From Nemertoderma westbladi (Eukaryota; Xenacoelomorpha; Nemertodermatida; Nemertodermatidae), in contig JAUCBJ010001840.1 of the NCBI GenBank assembly GCA_032718475.1, positions 38,302 through 102,301 of the forward strand: DNA of 64,000 bases, in the 5' to 3' direction. The notes under the pieces were generated by a model. It was not told the DNA's origin and did no database searches. It worked only from the letters and a program-made list of their open reading frames with translations. The translations under genes and the position numbers were made by a program. Positions within the stretch are counted from its first letter, which is position 1. The number at the start of each line of letters is the position of its first letter. Below, in pieces: positions 41,401-49,872 of the stretch.

Positions 41401-43378
41401 GGAAGCATCCTCGGTGTTTCATTATCGCCTCGAAGTGTGGGACGAGTTCGGCGAACTGAAACTTTCTGGAGAATTCCACTTTATGTTTCTCCCCACAGAA
41501 GAGACAGAGCAGGGAATTTGTGATGCCTTCCCTTTCGGGTGCCCAACTCGCGAGATAACATGCCCATTCCTCAGCGGATGTCGGTTCCTCGTAGCCTTCG
41601 TCGTCGGAATCCTCGGCCATGGTGATGGCCATCGTACTCACCGGTGGGGGGCGGAATCTCGGTTTCGGAGGGGTTATCTTACTCCTGGAGTTGCTTTCTA
41701 TTCCGTCCAACTTTGCGAGACTTTGTTTTGAAAACATCGAGTCATTCATGGCTTCGGAGATATCGTCCAGGAATACCGACATTTCAAGGAAGCTAGGATC
41801 TCGATCTGGATGTCTGCGCCGGAGATCTACACATTTATAAGCCCACTTACTTTGTAGCCATCCGGGGAACTTCCGGGCGATCTGTCGGAGGTTTAGAATG
41901 TTGTTTACCTGGTCCTCCTTATTTAAGGGTTTCAGAGTATAGTAGGCATCTTTCATAGAGTCGGAGAATTCCTGTATGTTCTGTGGGTCCCCTAGTGATC
42001 CCGTGTCCTGTATCAGTCTCTCTAGAGTTTTATTAATTATAGTATCGGTATTTCCGTATCTTTTATCTAGAGTTTTCCATGCGTCATAGTATGCCTCATG
42101 AGAACCTCCTTCAAAACATGCAACAATTCTGCGTGGTTTGTCACCCAGGTATTGCGATAAATATACCAATTTCTGTGCGTCGGCTATGTCCGTTGATCCG
42201 ATCTGCGCAAAGAACCGTTTCTTGAATCTGAGGTAATCGACGGGATCTCCTTCGAAGGTGCGAATCTCCATCTTAGGCATGGCAAGGCGGTTCTCCAACG
42301 CCCGGATGATGCTGACGTCGTCTGAACTGGAGTGACTCGGAGGGTTATAGTTATTGGCACTCACTCCCATACTTGATGGATCGATAATAGGTGGAGTATT
42401 AATGATGACGCGACTACGGGTTTGTGGTGTGGATGTGAATGGGTTGTTGGATCGAGGAGTGGCGTCCCGTTCCGAGTCCCTTTCAGGCTCGTACTTGGGT
42501 ACACTCGTTGCTGTGGGGTTGGATGGGAAATACGGTTCCTCATTTTTAAGCGTAACCGGTGGGGGATGGAACACTGGTGCTTGTGCCGATAACGTAGACT
42601 GTTTGGTAGGCGAAACCTCGGGTTTCGGAAGTTTCGCCGCTGTCGGTATAAATGACTTCTCTAATTCCGGTACCGGGATTGGTTCATATTCCTGATCTAT
42701 ATCCCTTTCCCAGTCCTCGTAGAGTTGAATATCTCGTTCTATTAGTGCGGCTTCGTACTCCGCGAGTTTTGCAATATCCGCATTCTTTTTGTGGATGAGA
42801 ATCGCTTGGGCCTCGGCGTGTTGTTTACGCATTTCTGCTTCCCATTTACGTTGTTCGATCTCCCGTTCGGCCTCTCGTCCACGTTGTTCAGCCTCCTGTT
42901 TGCGTTGTTCGGCCTGCCGTTCGGCCTCGCGTTCACGTTGTTTAGCCTCTCGTTTGCGGTGTTCCGCCTCCTGTTCGCGTTGTTCAGCCTCCTGTTCGTG
43001 TTGTTCAGCCTGCCGTTCGGCCTCTCGTCTATGTTGTTCCGCCTCCTGTTCGCGTTGTTCGGCTTGCCGTTCGGCCGCTTGTTCGGCCTCTCGCTTTTGT
43101 GTTTCGGCGGCTAATACATCTTGCTCGGCTTGCAGTTGGATATACTCATCTTCCATCCGAGCTTTGAGGGCTAATGCCTTCCGTTCTCGCAGTTGGTCTC
43201 GGAGTGGCGGCGCCCCTGGAGAACTGCGCGCTGAGCCGGATATCTCGCTCCTAGCGCTGGAGTGCTGATTTCTAGCGGACCCCGTTCTCTTTCGATGTAC
43301 TGCTGTCCTGATGCTGGAGGATCGTACTGATTCCGCGTCTGTTCTTTCAGCCCTCTTGTAATACTGTTTGTTCCTCAT
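38339..43378 (-). CDS. BEL-3 gag-pol polyprotein
   Basis: A 1679-codon ORF starting with ATG (MRNKQYYKRAERTD). Residues about 70-220 form a long charged coiled coil with repeated EREAEQ-type heptads. DUF1759-type gag starts near 364 (EIRTFEGDPVDYLRF). Zinc knuckles are near 620-680 (CFRCLGTGHYVREC, CCAVCNDQRHH). The protease has FLDNGSDGTIID near 772. RT has FTCDIKAMFHQV (about 1140) and RCFYVDDGCAG (about 1226). RNase H has LHTFSDASNTGIG (about 1396) and ENPADLSSRG. All enzyme boxes are present and the frame is uninterrupted, as expected for a young copy. The frame ends shortly after RNase H and the integrase lies in a -1 frame. Confidence 0.95.
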   Translation of the reverse strand: MRNKQYYKRAERTDAESVRSSSIRTAVHRKRTGSARNQHSSARSEISGSARSSPGAPPLRDQLRERKALALKARMEDEYIQLQAEQDVLAAETQKREAEQAAERQAEQREQEAEQHRREAERQAEQHEQEAEQREQEAEHRKREAKQREREAERQAEQRKQEAEQRGREAEREIEQRKWEAEMRKQHAEAQAILIHKKNADIAKLAEYEAALIERDIQLYEDWERDIDQEYEPIPVPELEKSFIPTAAKLPKPEVSPTKQSTLSAQAPVFHPPPVTLKNEEPYFPSNPTATSVPKYEPERDSERDATPRSNNPFTSTPQTRSRVIINTPPIIDPSSMGVSANNYNPPSHSSSDDVSIIRALENRLAMPKMEIRTFEGDPVDYLRFKKRFFAQIGSTDIADAQKLVYLSQYLGDKPRRIVACFEGGSHEAYYDAWKTLDKRYGNTDTIINKTLERLIQDTGSLGDPQNIQEFSDSMKDAYYTLKPLNKEDQVNNILNLRQIARKFPGWLQSKWAYKCVDLRRRHPDRDPSFLEMSVFLDDISEAMNDSMFSKQSLAKLDGIESNSRSKITPPKPRFRPPPVSTMAITMAEDSDDEGYEEPTSAEEWACYLASWAPEREGITNSLLCLFCGEKHKVEFSRKFQFAELVPHFEAIMKHRGCFRCLGTGHYVRECDQRSCCAVCNDQRHHTLLHIPANFDFTTLPFRIEARRRGETNHVFKGTRTTQRRETNPFKISTDTPQVTNISATINLINRRYMVFAKVIPVRIQGVGKSLTTLAFLDNGSDGTIIDRDFLEQLGLEYEPCKRPIQTITDNKEVESGEVQLQMEGVMKGYETARLTIKNALVHTDLRVRFRQSAEYAPLIQLDRYDVDLRCLQLDVNRITLLIGLDTPELHIPTGDIARSINQDDGFYAERTIMGWTLCGIKEETTDTYTYLPKCQIKENVTSVGYCSASDLDEDLFLETEKTQREMTKYFNLETQEFAEKDENPSEEDQYCMDVLDQATFKDGHWCSPMLWKDPNKPMANNGSMALRRLKGILRRLNDQPEIKEKYNTVIQGYLDDGLAEMVPRNELQGGKRTYYLPTHYVVEARKGGKIRVVNDAAAMYQGESLNSQLYTGPNIYSTLIGVLIRFRENRVAFTCDIKAMFHQVRTLPRDSDCLRILWTDKTLTQQEISQLTIKDVDVMRMVVRIFGAKDSPVACSDMLKRTATMCENEFPPTVIETIRRCFYVDDGCAGADNVDEAYRLAMGMVECLKKGGFPLVKFRSHDKTLMEKFPEDIRLENNKMYSEDVEHRVLGIEWDIESDEFIFKYKPLPKPMTKRGCLSIKSAIFDPLNFISPVTLAGMNLIKEMWIEGLGWDEELPPYLSVKWRKWTEQLEHLHLMRIPRPFFLDKLPTDIFQLHTFSDASNTGIGVVTFLRRLSNDGNGDTSFLFSKAKTVSGEFVATIPRLELQAAVWAVRQNRMAMRNLRIPIESQHFWVDSSIVLYYLHSPSRRHTTFVANRATEIKQCTGREQWHHVNGKENPADLSSRGATPKQLGKSKLWLTGPEFLRQPQLTWSTRFDPELDSGKYSEDDKEIRKIHRSNAVEIYSCLTEPAKDSGRHYNVATITQLAASLHRLIERTSSMRRLVHHVITLRNFLRWKNNKPIVQRNIQELLSRRSVLLDMSRKKVSPMNGNNLVRAKR
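42840..43110 (-). repeat. Coding minisatellite in the gag coiled coil
   Basis: Short in-frame repeats encode runs such as EAERQAEQREQEAEQ (CGTTGTTCGGCCTCCTGTTC-type units on the plus strand). They lengthen a charged coiled coil near the gag N-terminus and are probably variable between copies. Confidence 0.75.
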
Positions 43379-43739
43379 AGCCTCTCACGAGGCTGAGGGT
43401 CCTCCGGTGTTGTTTGCGGAACCCATCTAGATGTACGACGTGTTCTTCCAACTTGGGGTAGTTTTCCTGATCGGTGGGGGGAACGAGCTCTTGGTACGCC
43501 TGTATCATTCTTTCGTACCGCTGTAGGATATTTCGGATACTTTGAAGCTGAGTTTGTACCTCATTGAGGGGGGATTTGACTCCCTTGAGTTGTTTCTCCA
43601 TCCGTTGATACGCTCGGGTTACTCCGCCTTTAAGAGCCCCTAACCGACGGGTCATGTTCTTGACGTTTGGTACCTCGTCGGCTTCCGAGTCTGTGTGGTG
43701 ATCCATCTCGTCGGTATCGGATACGTTATTTGTCGTCAT
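43347..43739 (-). CDS. BEL-3 gag N-terminal ORF (130 codons)
   Basis: Starts MTTNNVSDTDEMDHH, acidic at first, then helical with heptad-like spacing (RRLGALKGGVTRAYQRMEKQ), resembling the N-terminal helical segment of BEL/Pao gag. It overlaps the gag-pol ORF by 32 nt in the +1 frame. The ATG lies inside the stop of the preceding 63-codon ORF (ATGA). Either the polyprotein normally starts here and one indel separates it from gag-pol, or the frames are coupled in translation. Confidence 0.6.
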   Translation of the reverse strand: MTTNNVSDTDEMDHHTDSEADEVPNVKNMTRRLGALKGGVTRAYQRMEKQLKGVKSPLNEVQTQLQSIRNILQRYERMIQAYQELVPPTDQENYPKLEEHVVHLDGFRKQHRRTLSLVRGYEEQTVLQEG

Positions 43740-43927
43740 TGTAACGCCTCGTCGATGGCTAGATACGCGATGTCATAAAACAGTTCCTCGTAGGTATTGT
43801 ACTCAGCTTGGACCACCCGAACAGTAATCCTGAATCGTCCGACGTTCGTTCCTTGTACTTCAACTTCGACGTGCCAGATTCCTGGCTCAACTTGAATTAT
43901 ATCAATGGGTGTGATCGATACTTCCAT
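43736..43927 (-). CDS. Small BEL-3 leader ORF (63 codons)
   Basis: Starts MEVSITPIDIIQVEPG and ends ...IDEALQ, with alternating hydrophobic residues suggesting beta strands. I recognise no family. The stop codon overlaps the next start as ATGA, a layout used for termination-reinitiation in some retroelements and viruses. It could also be chance. Confidence 0.4.
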   Translation of the reverse strand: MEVSITPIDIIQVEPGIWHVEVEVQGTNVGRFRITVRVVQAEYNTYEELFYDIAYLAIDEALQ

Positions 43928-44177
43928 TCCCTGTTAACAACTCTCCAAATATGTGATCTGCCGACTACGAGTTGGTTAGATCGAGTTTGTTGATTAATTA
44001 AACCACGACTTTGTCTCAACTCAAATACCAGAGTTTCCTCGTAGTTGGTGCTGGCAAGCACGTAGAGAGTTTTGAAGAGTATTGAAGGATTCTCAACTTC
44101 CACCAGTTGAAGTTGACCGTAATTATTCTTAATTTTGACACCCTGTCAAAATTAACCACGTGAATTATTCTTAATTT
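43928..44177 (-). other. BEL-3 5' leader
   Basis: 250 bp between the 5' LTR and the first small ORF. AATTATTCTTAATTTTG occurs twice on the plus strand (44119-44135 and 44163-44179), one copy touching the LTR. Between them TTAATTTTGACAGGGTGTCAAAATTAA on the minus strand is a near-perfect palindrome. No tRNA-complementary primer site starting TGG is seen next to the LTR. Confidence 0.5.
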
Positions 44178-44716
44178 TGTTGCCGTTATCCCAACACCAG
44201 GGGGGAAAAACGCCGATGCTGGAGACGTGACTTTACAGACCACCGAGCCCCGGCCAGTCACCGGATATTGATTGTGGAGAAGGAATGTTTTCTGAGATGC
44301 AAGTTTGCGGTTGATAAAAAGCTGCATTAGTTGGATATACTCTTTAATGTAACTTCCTATAGTTGAAACCTGATTAAGAATAATTTTGGGCTTCCCCAAA
44401 TCAATATACACCAAATATTCACAATAATTATACACGATAATATAAATCCAGGCAGCAGGAAGTTGGCCAGGGCCTAAAAGTACTCAGGCTAACCTGAATA
44501 CTGCTTGCATTTTCCATCCCCCCCTGGCCCTTATAGCTATGAAATTATTCCCGTACCCTGTAAGTTGCCCCAAAGTTCGCCCATAAATCGCCCCCAGTTT
44601 ATTGAATGTGCCCAAAACCCATGGTCCCGCACCCAGTAGTAATATCGGAATAATCAATTTTAATAAAATACAAAAATATTCAACTCGCGTTATGGAAAGT
44701 TGAAATACCGCGAACA
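44178..44716 (-). repeat. BEL-3 5' LTR
   Basis: 539 bp, TGTTGCCG...GCGAACA, nearly identical to 32556-33095. It is followed by the GAAAA target duplication at 44717-44721 and the resumed coding sequence of BEL-4. Confidence 0.95.
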
Positions 44717-45827
44717 GAAAATATGGTTGTCCGAATTAGAATGGGACGCGCCGATATCCCCAATACACGCTAAGCAGTGGAGAGAGTGGGAGGCCAAACA
44801 ACATATATTAAAGGATATAGATATACCCCAATCCTACTTTCCGAATCATTTGGTATTTCCAGCTGATATGGAACTACACCTATTCAGCGATGCAAGTGAC
44901 ACCGTCTTTGGTATGGTAGCATACCTTCGCCGAGAGGTAAGTCAGGATAAGTTTGAGAGAGTCTTTGTTACTTCTTGATCAAAGACAATGCCGATCAAAT
45001 ACATGACTGTCCCTCGTACAAAGTTGCAGGCAGCAGTGGTATCGGTTGAGGTGAGTAAACAAATAAAAGAAGAATTAGACAAGACCTTGACATTATTATA
45101 TTGGACGGATGCATCTTTGGTGCTAGTATATATTGCAGCAGACAATATCGCACTAAAGACGTTAGTAGCTAACAAACGTGCGCAGATAGTCGATTTTTCG
45201 ATGAAGGAGCAATGGAGACATTGTCTGGGAGTGTTAAACCCCGCCGACATAACTTCACGAGGTGCCATACCAGCTGAATTCTGTCAGGAAGAATCACAGG
45301 AGTTTTGGTTACATGGACCAGATTTTCTGACAAGGACGCAGGAACATTGGCCAGAGATGCTGAAGATTGTTACCAATCCGATGCTGATAGATGCGGACTT
45401 CAAGATATATAAGGTTTCCAAGTCCAAGTCGAAGGCCAGACTAGAATCATTGGAGCGGCCCGAAGGATCACTGGAGCAGCCTGAAGAATCATTGGAGCGG
45501 CCCGAAGGATCACTGGAGCGGCTTGAAGAATCGTTGGAGCGACCCGTACACTTGTCGGACCAAGAGACATATGTGACCACAAGGTCCAGAACGGTAAGTT
45601 ATGACATAAAGCCACCCTTACAGACTGCACAAGGAGCGGAAAAGTCGCAGTTAGTAAGTGACAGACAGGAAATAACCATAAAGGTGGAGCCTTCAGTTTA
45701 CAAATCTGTGGATTTTGATTCGAAGATTCCATTAGCGAGTATGCGACCATCACCAGCACCAGAGCCACGTAGTATTTATGACAAATTGATAGAATCGTCC
45801 GCCTCTTGGACAATTCGTCCAATTTGA
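44717..45827 (+). pseudogene. BEL-4 RNase H region and Glu-rich repeat tail
   Basis: This continues the BEL-4 frame after the BEL-3 insertion: KIWLSELEWD, then LHLFSDASDTVFGMVAYLRR (RNase H first Asp box), a TGA at 44976-44978, then VPRTKLQAAVVSVEVS, LLYWTDASLVLVYIA and LNPADITSRG in the same frame. After LWLHGPDFL-like sequence the protein has five heptads of SLERPEG/SLERLEE type (about 45450-45550) and a low-complexity tail. The heptads have no counterpart in BEL-3. Confidence 0.85.
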
Positions 45828-46763
45828 CCTCTTGGCTACAATTTGTAAGAGAACCGCGTGGTTGAGCTGATATGTTTCGTTCCTTTATTTAAAATATGCG
45901 AAACAATTAGGAGAACAAACGAGCACTAACAGTGAGCGAATTCGGAAGTTGAAATAACCTCTGACAGAGGGTGAAATTGATCAACCGGAATTAAAACATT
46001 TGAGACATTATCAGATGTGTGCTTTCCCAAAAGAATTTAATCCATGCATTGAGACAGGAGACTATAACTTGTCTTATGCATCAAAACAAAATTAGTGTCA
46101 GAACGAAAATTCACTTTGTATGCATTCCTCATATGCAAATACTCAGAAATGCATAGGAGCGGGTTTGTGGTGAATTGTGTTTGAGAACTTGTCTGGTGGG
46201 TATCAAAACAAAATTTGAATTCTTTCATAAAGTATGAAAATTAAAAATTTAAAACCATAAGCGAACCCAAGACAAATCCAAATGCTAAAATAGACGTGTC
46301 TAAGGACCTGTCTATAAGTATACAGAAATTTTGAAAGTTAGTCGTGAAAGTTTGGAAGACATAGTATCTAAACACCATGGTCATGGCTATTATATTTAGG
46401 AGTATAAATTGAGTTCAGTAGATTCCACAGATTGGTGCCAACAGTACAACAACCAAGGGTGCTAAAGGTTAGTAGCACCAGCGGTGTACACAGACCCCAC
46501 TCAGTAGTTCGTAGTGGAGAGAGGTGTTCGATAATCAAACCTGTGGGTTTGGTATAGTCAAGCACCCCAGATATGCCCGTTCTAACTACACTATTCTAAT
46601 ACAAGTATTGGGGAGTAGTTTGGGTATCAAAAAGTAAGTTGGAACAAGGGAGGAAGCTGAGTTACCGTTCGCTCGTCATGGGTGCAAGGACTCAAATGTA
46701 TATTATCATGGACGATCAGTAATAGAGTTAAACACCAATTTCAAGTCAAATTACAACAAGGGA
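45828..46763. other. BEL-4 segment where integrase would be expected; none seen
   Basis: About 940 bp with no open frame of note. I could not find the zinc domain, DDE core or DUF5641 domain of integrase on either strand. It appears deleted or decayed beyond recognition. Confidence 0.5.
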
Positions 46764-47435
46764 TTGAGAAGGGATAGGTTTAAGGCAGTTGAGGACCGAA
46801 TGGAGGTATTGCGGCGCGAATACAGAACCCAATACCCTTACGACTTTGCCATCGACGTGTGCAATGTGAGCGCGAACCCCAATGGGGAGATCGCCAGACT
46901 GTATCATATGAACATGTATCTGTCGCATGATGAACCCCTACCTGCCATTAGAGATCAGTTTGATGGGATGCATCTATATCGAAGAGCCCGAGGAGAAGAT
47001 GAGGAAACGTCGAAAGTCTTCAGTATATACAAGCTGTTCTACAAATGTGGAGAGTGCATGAACAAACAAGATGTATCCATTCCCGATCGTATAAACAAAC
47101 TAAATCCTGAGCCGATATTAATGCGGTGTAAGGCGCACCAGTTCCTCAGGAACAACGAAGGAGGTTACCCGATGAGTAATCCAATGATAAGCATCGACTT
47201 TAGTGGGAAGAGACCCCCGAGGCCTATTATACCGACCATTACGACTCTGGATCCGTATACTGAGGTTGGACCTCGTACAACTCCTGCCTTAATGGAAATG
47301 ACTGCGGCCATTTCGCTTTACCAAGAGTACAAAGACGGAGGCACGGCGCGAAGCGGCACGGGACTCGAGTATGGAGCTCTCGAGTCCCTGGTCAACATTC
47401 ACTTCGCCACATCCGGAAAAGAAGCTCATGTCTGA
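46764..47435 (+). pseudogene. BEL-4 ORF of unknown function (223 codons)
   Basis: An open frame beginning LRRDRFKAVEDRMEVLRREY (listed start TTG; first ATG near 46800). It contains YKCGECMNKQDVS and, 35 residues on, LMRCKAHQF, a possible zinc site (C-x2-C...C-x2-H). I recognise no domain. It lies directly upstream of the exonuclease-like region and overlaps its frame by 65 nt, so it could be the N-terminal extension of that protein. No equivalent was seen in BEL-3. Confidence 0.45.
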
Positions 47436-49157
47436 GCAACAGGATGAGATAGACGTGTTGCGACAGGAAGAACGAGCGGCAAAGGCGAAACAACTTTTCA
47501 TGGAACGCATAGCTGAGTACAATAAGACTGAGGATAGACACCAGGAAAATAAGATGAAAGTTACAGGATTCATTCCACAAGCTATTTCTCAACCCAGACC
47601 AGTGTATTATTCAGGCAGTAACGAAGCTGCGATATTGGTAGATCATTCAGAAGCGCGAGAAACCATTCGGTTCTAACATCACGGGAACTTCGACTGCTTG
47701 AGAGAAGCCATAATTGCGAAGTTCCTACGTGATGTTCCTATGCAGATCACAGACTACGACACCTTGGACAAGATTGGAGCCCCAGGGAGGGTAAGTAATT
47801 AGTTCAGGTGCTTGGATAAATACATAAAGGTATGGATCGCAGTGGCCACGTTCCCAGATGATGAGGAGGTGGACTAAGCATGGTTAAGGCGGAAGGGTTC
47901 CTATACCCACTACGATGACCCTAAGACCATAGAACGCATATGGACCCAACCTGAGGAAATACAACGCCAGTGGAGGAAGATGGAGGAGTCATAAGAGGAC
48001 TGGCGATTAATGTTCTATGATAATGAGGGAGGGTCTCACCAAGAGTGCCTGACGAGCCAATGTATCCAAATCCGAGCAGCTGATGGTGTAACCCACATGT
48101 TTATGAGCGTGAGAGCAGACTGGGACAGACCGAAGCCAATCATAACAACACAATATAGACGCAGGAAGGATCCCCGGGAGCAGATTCTAGAGGTATGTCG
48201 GTGAGGAGGTATGCATGGAGCGGAATGAATAGATGCGAGGATGTTGCCCAAGAAGGTTAGGGAGGCGATTCTCAACCAAGATTATGTCAAGGTGGGATCA
48301 GGTGTCCAAAGTGATTTAGAGATTGATTTCAATGCTATGGCAGACCCGGAGGACCGATTGCCGAGACCGTTTGTCGATACGAAACTATTACTGCTATGGT
48401 CGCAGGATGTTGGGATTTATAGAGAGTACCCAATTCTGCCAAGACTGGTATGGGTTTTATAGCGCATTTATTATATAATTGGGATTTTAAGTTGAAGACG
48501 CAGAAGAAGTATGAGGAGGCGTATGGTGAATATAAAACGCCGCCAGGAGCCGAGTTCAAATCCCATTTTAAGTGACAAGCTTTGGTATATTGGAACATTT
48601 GCACACCACCTCGCGCTTCGTTGCAGTATTATTTAGTGTTGGATTCAAACATGGTAACTTGCCTGATAACGGACATAGTCGCGAGAGTTTTGAAGCGTCA
48701 TCCGTTGGTGTTTGGAGGAGATCAATACATCAGATCAAAGGGAGAAATTCAGTCCGATGTGATGAAGCGTTTCTTAACCCCGTTCTTCAACCAATCTTTG
48801 GATAACACATCGATGGTCAGAAAGGGATTAGCGATTTTCGAGGGAGTATACCGACAGAACATTGGAGACTTGGAAGATCGACCTTCCGTGGAGTATCCGA
48901 CGCCAGAAGCGTTAGAGAAGTTGTTCAGGAACCAAACCCGCTGGTTTGGTACTCCCAGTCACATGGACGCAGACAGAGCGGTTAGGGAGAAGAAGGGAGA
49001 GGGTTGGCCGGAGACATTAGTAGAGGTGTTCGGAATGGATCTTCCGGTGGAGAAGACATATCCTAAACGGACGAGAGAGGAAATATTAGAGGTCAAGAGT
49101 AAGGGTGAGGATGCTTACTTTGTTCCAGAACAACAACCCTTGACCGTAAAAAGATGA
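47371..49157 (+). pseudogene. BEL-4 exonuclease-like region (DEDDy family), multiply broken
   Basis: One frame from 47371 to 48462 with about seven stops reads LMFYDNEGG (ExoI, about 48010-48030), then QCIQIRAADGVTHMFM, then VREAILNQDYVKVGSGVQSD (ExoII, about 48256-48315) and PFVDTKLLLLW. A second frame from 48450 reads GFIAHLLYNWDFKLKTQKKY and, after a TGA, LQYYLVLDSNMVTCLITDIV (ExoIII, Tyr-x3-Asp). All four acidic positions and the Tyr expected of a DEDDy exonuclease are present across the broken frames. The order and several flanking residues match BEL-3 35758-34750, e.g. GFIAHLL...WDFK against GYLAVLN...IDFK. This copy is inactive. Confidence 0.65.
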
Positions 49158-49200
49158 CATCGTTCTAGACATTGGGAAAGAAGGGAGTGCGAGACCGATT

Positions 49201-49872
49201 GGAGACCTAATATATGAGAGGGCTTGGTTCCCACAAGCGTGTAGATGTAAATTGTGCAGTAGCACAAGACACAGTCAGAAAACGTGTAAAGCAATTGTCA
49301 AACCAGCGCACAAGGTCTGCCGTTGGTGGAACGAAATGGATCATTCCTTTTATACGTGTACCATGTTCATTTCCCAGTGCGTATATTGTGGGGTGAAGGG
49401 ACATTGCAGCTCCAAGTGTCAGCTGCGCAATGACCCCTTTCAGCACCATAGCGCCATCCTTCTTCGAGAGATGTTGGATAAGTGGGAGGAAGTGGTGGAC
49501 TATCACATCCAGGCCCAAATGCGGTAGCTGCCGTTCAAGGCAGGATATGGATTCTGGGTGGTGGATCTGTCACATGTAGCATATGAACCCTACCTTCAAT
49601 CGCTACCACAGTATCAAGAGTTGATGCTTACTGCCCAAGACATTCCAAGAAATACAGGAGTTGTAGTTATTAGATCATATTTCCGACAACTCAACATGGA
49701 CAATCAGTATACGTGGAACTTTGTCAGTATTTGTGATCAGATCACGAATGGAATATTTTCAGAGACCAGGAAAGTGGTACGCGCGAGAGGCGATTGGAGG
49801 ATGGCGGCCATCCAATATAGGAACGAGTTTCTATTAACGCATGTTCGTTTGGGGTCATTGACCACTGAATGA
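49201..49872 (+). pseudogene. BEL-4 CCHC zinc-knuckle region and C-terminus
   Basis: In one frame: CKLCSSTRHSQKTC, CRWWNEMDHSFYTC (second Cys replaced by Trp) and CVYCGVKGHCSSKC, the third a perfect C-x2-C-x4-H-x4-C knuckle. After a TAG at 49525-49527 the same frame continues with a helical tail (YEPYLQSLPQYQELMLTAQD). This parallels the Cys-rich modules and tail of BEL-3 33261-33930. Zinc knuckles bind single-stranded nucleic acid, which fits a nucleic-acid-processing partner domain. Confidence 0.7.

Larger units (their letters stand above)
32556..44716 (-). mobile_element. BEL-3: young BEL/Pao retrotransposon with exonuclease-like and zinc-knuckle ORFs after integrase
   Basis: A 12.16-kb minus-strand element with LTRs of 540 and 539 bp, perfect TGTT...AACA ends and a GAAAA target duplication. 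The LTRs differ by two substitutions and one G in a homopolymer, so it is very young. Order on the coding strand: LTR, short leader, 63-codon ORF, 130-codon ORF, 1679-codon gag-pol, integrase, about 1.2 kb with a tandem repeat, a 249-codon exonuclease-like ORF, a 584-codon ORF with CCHC knuckles, polypurine tract, LTR. It is inserted in the RT/RNase H linker of BEL-4. Visibly richer in GC and CpG than the surrounding DNA. Confidence 0.95.
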
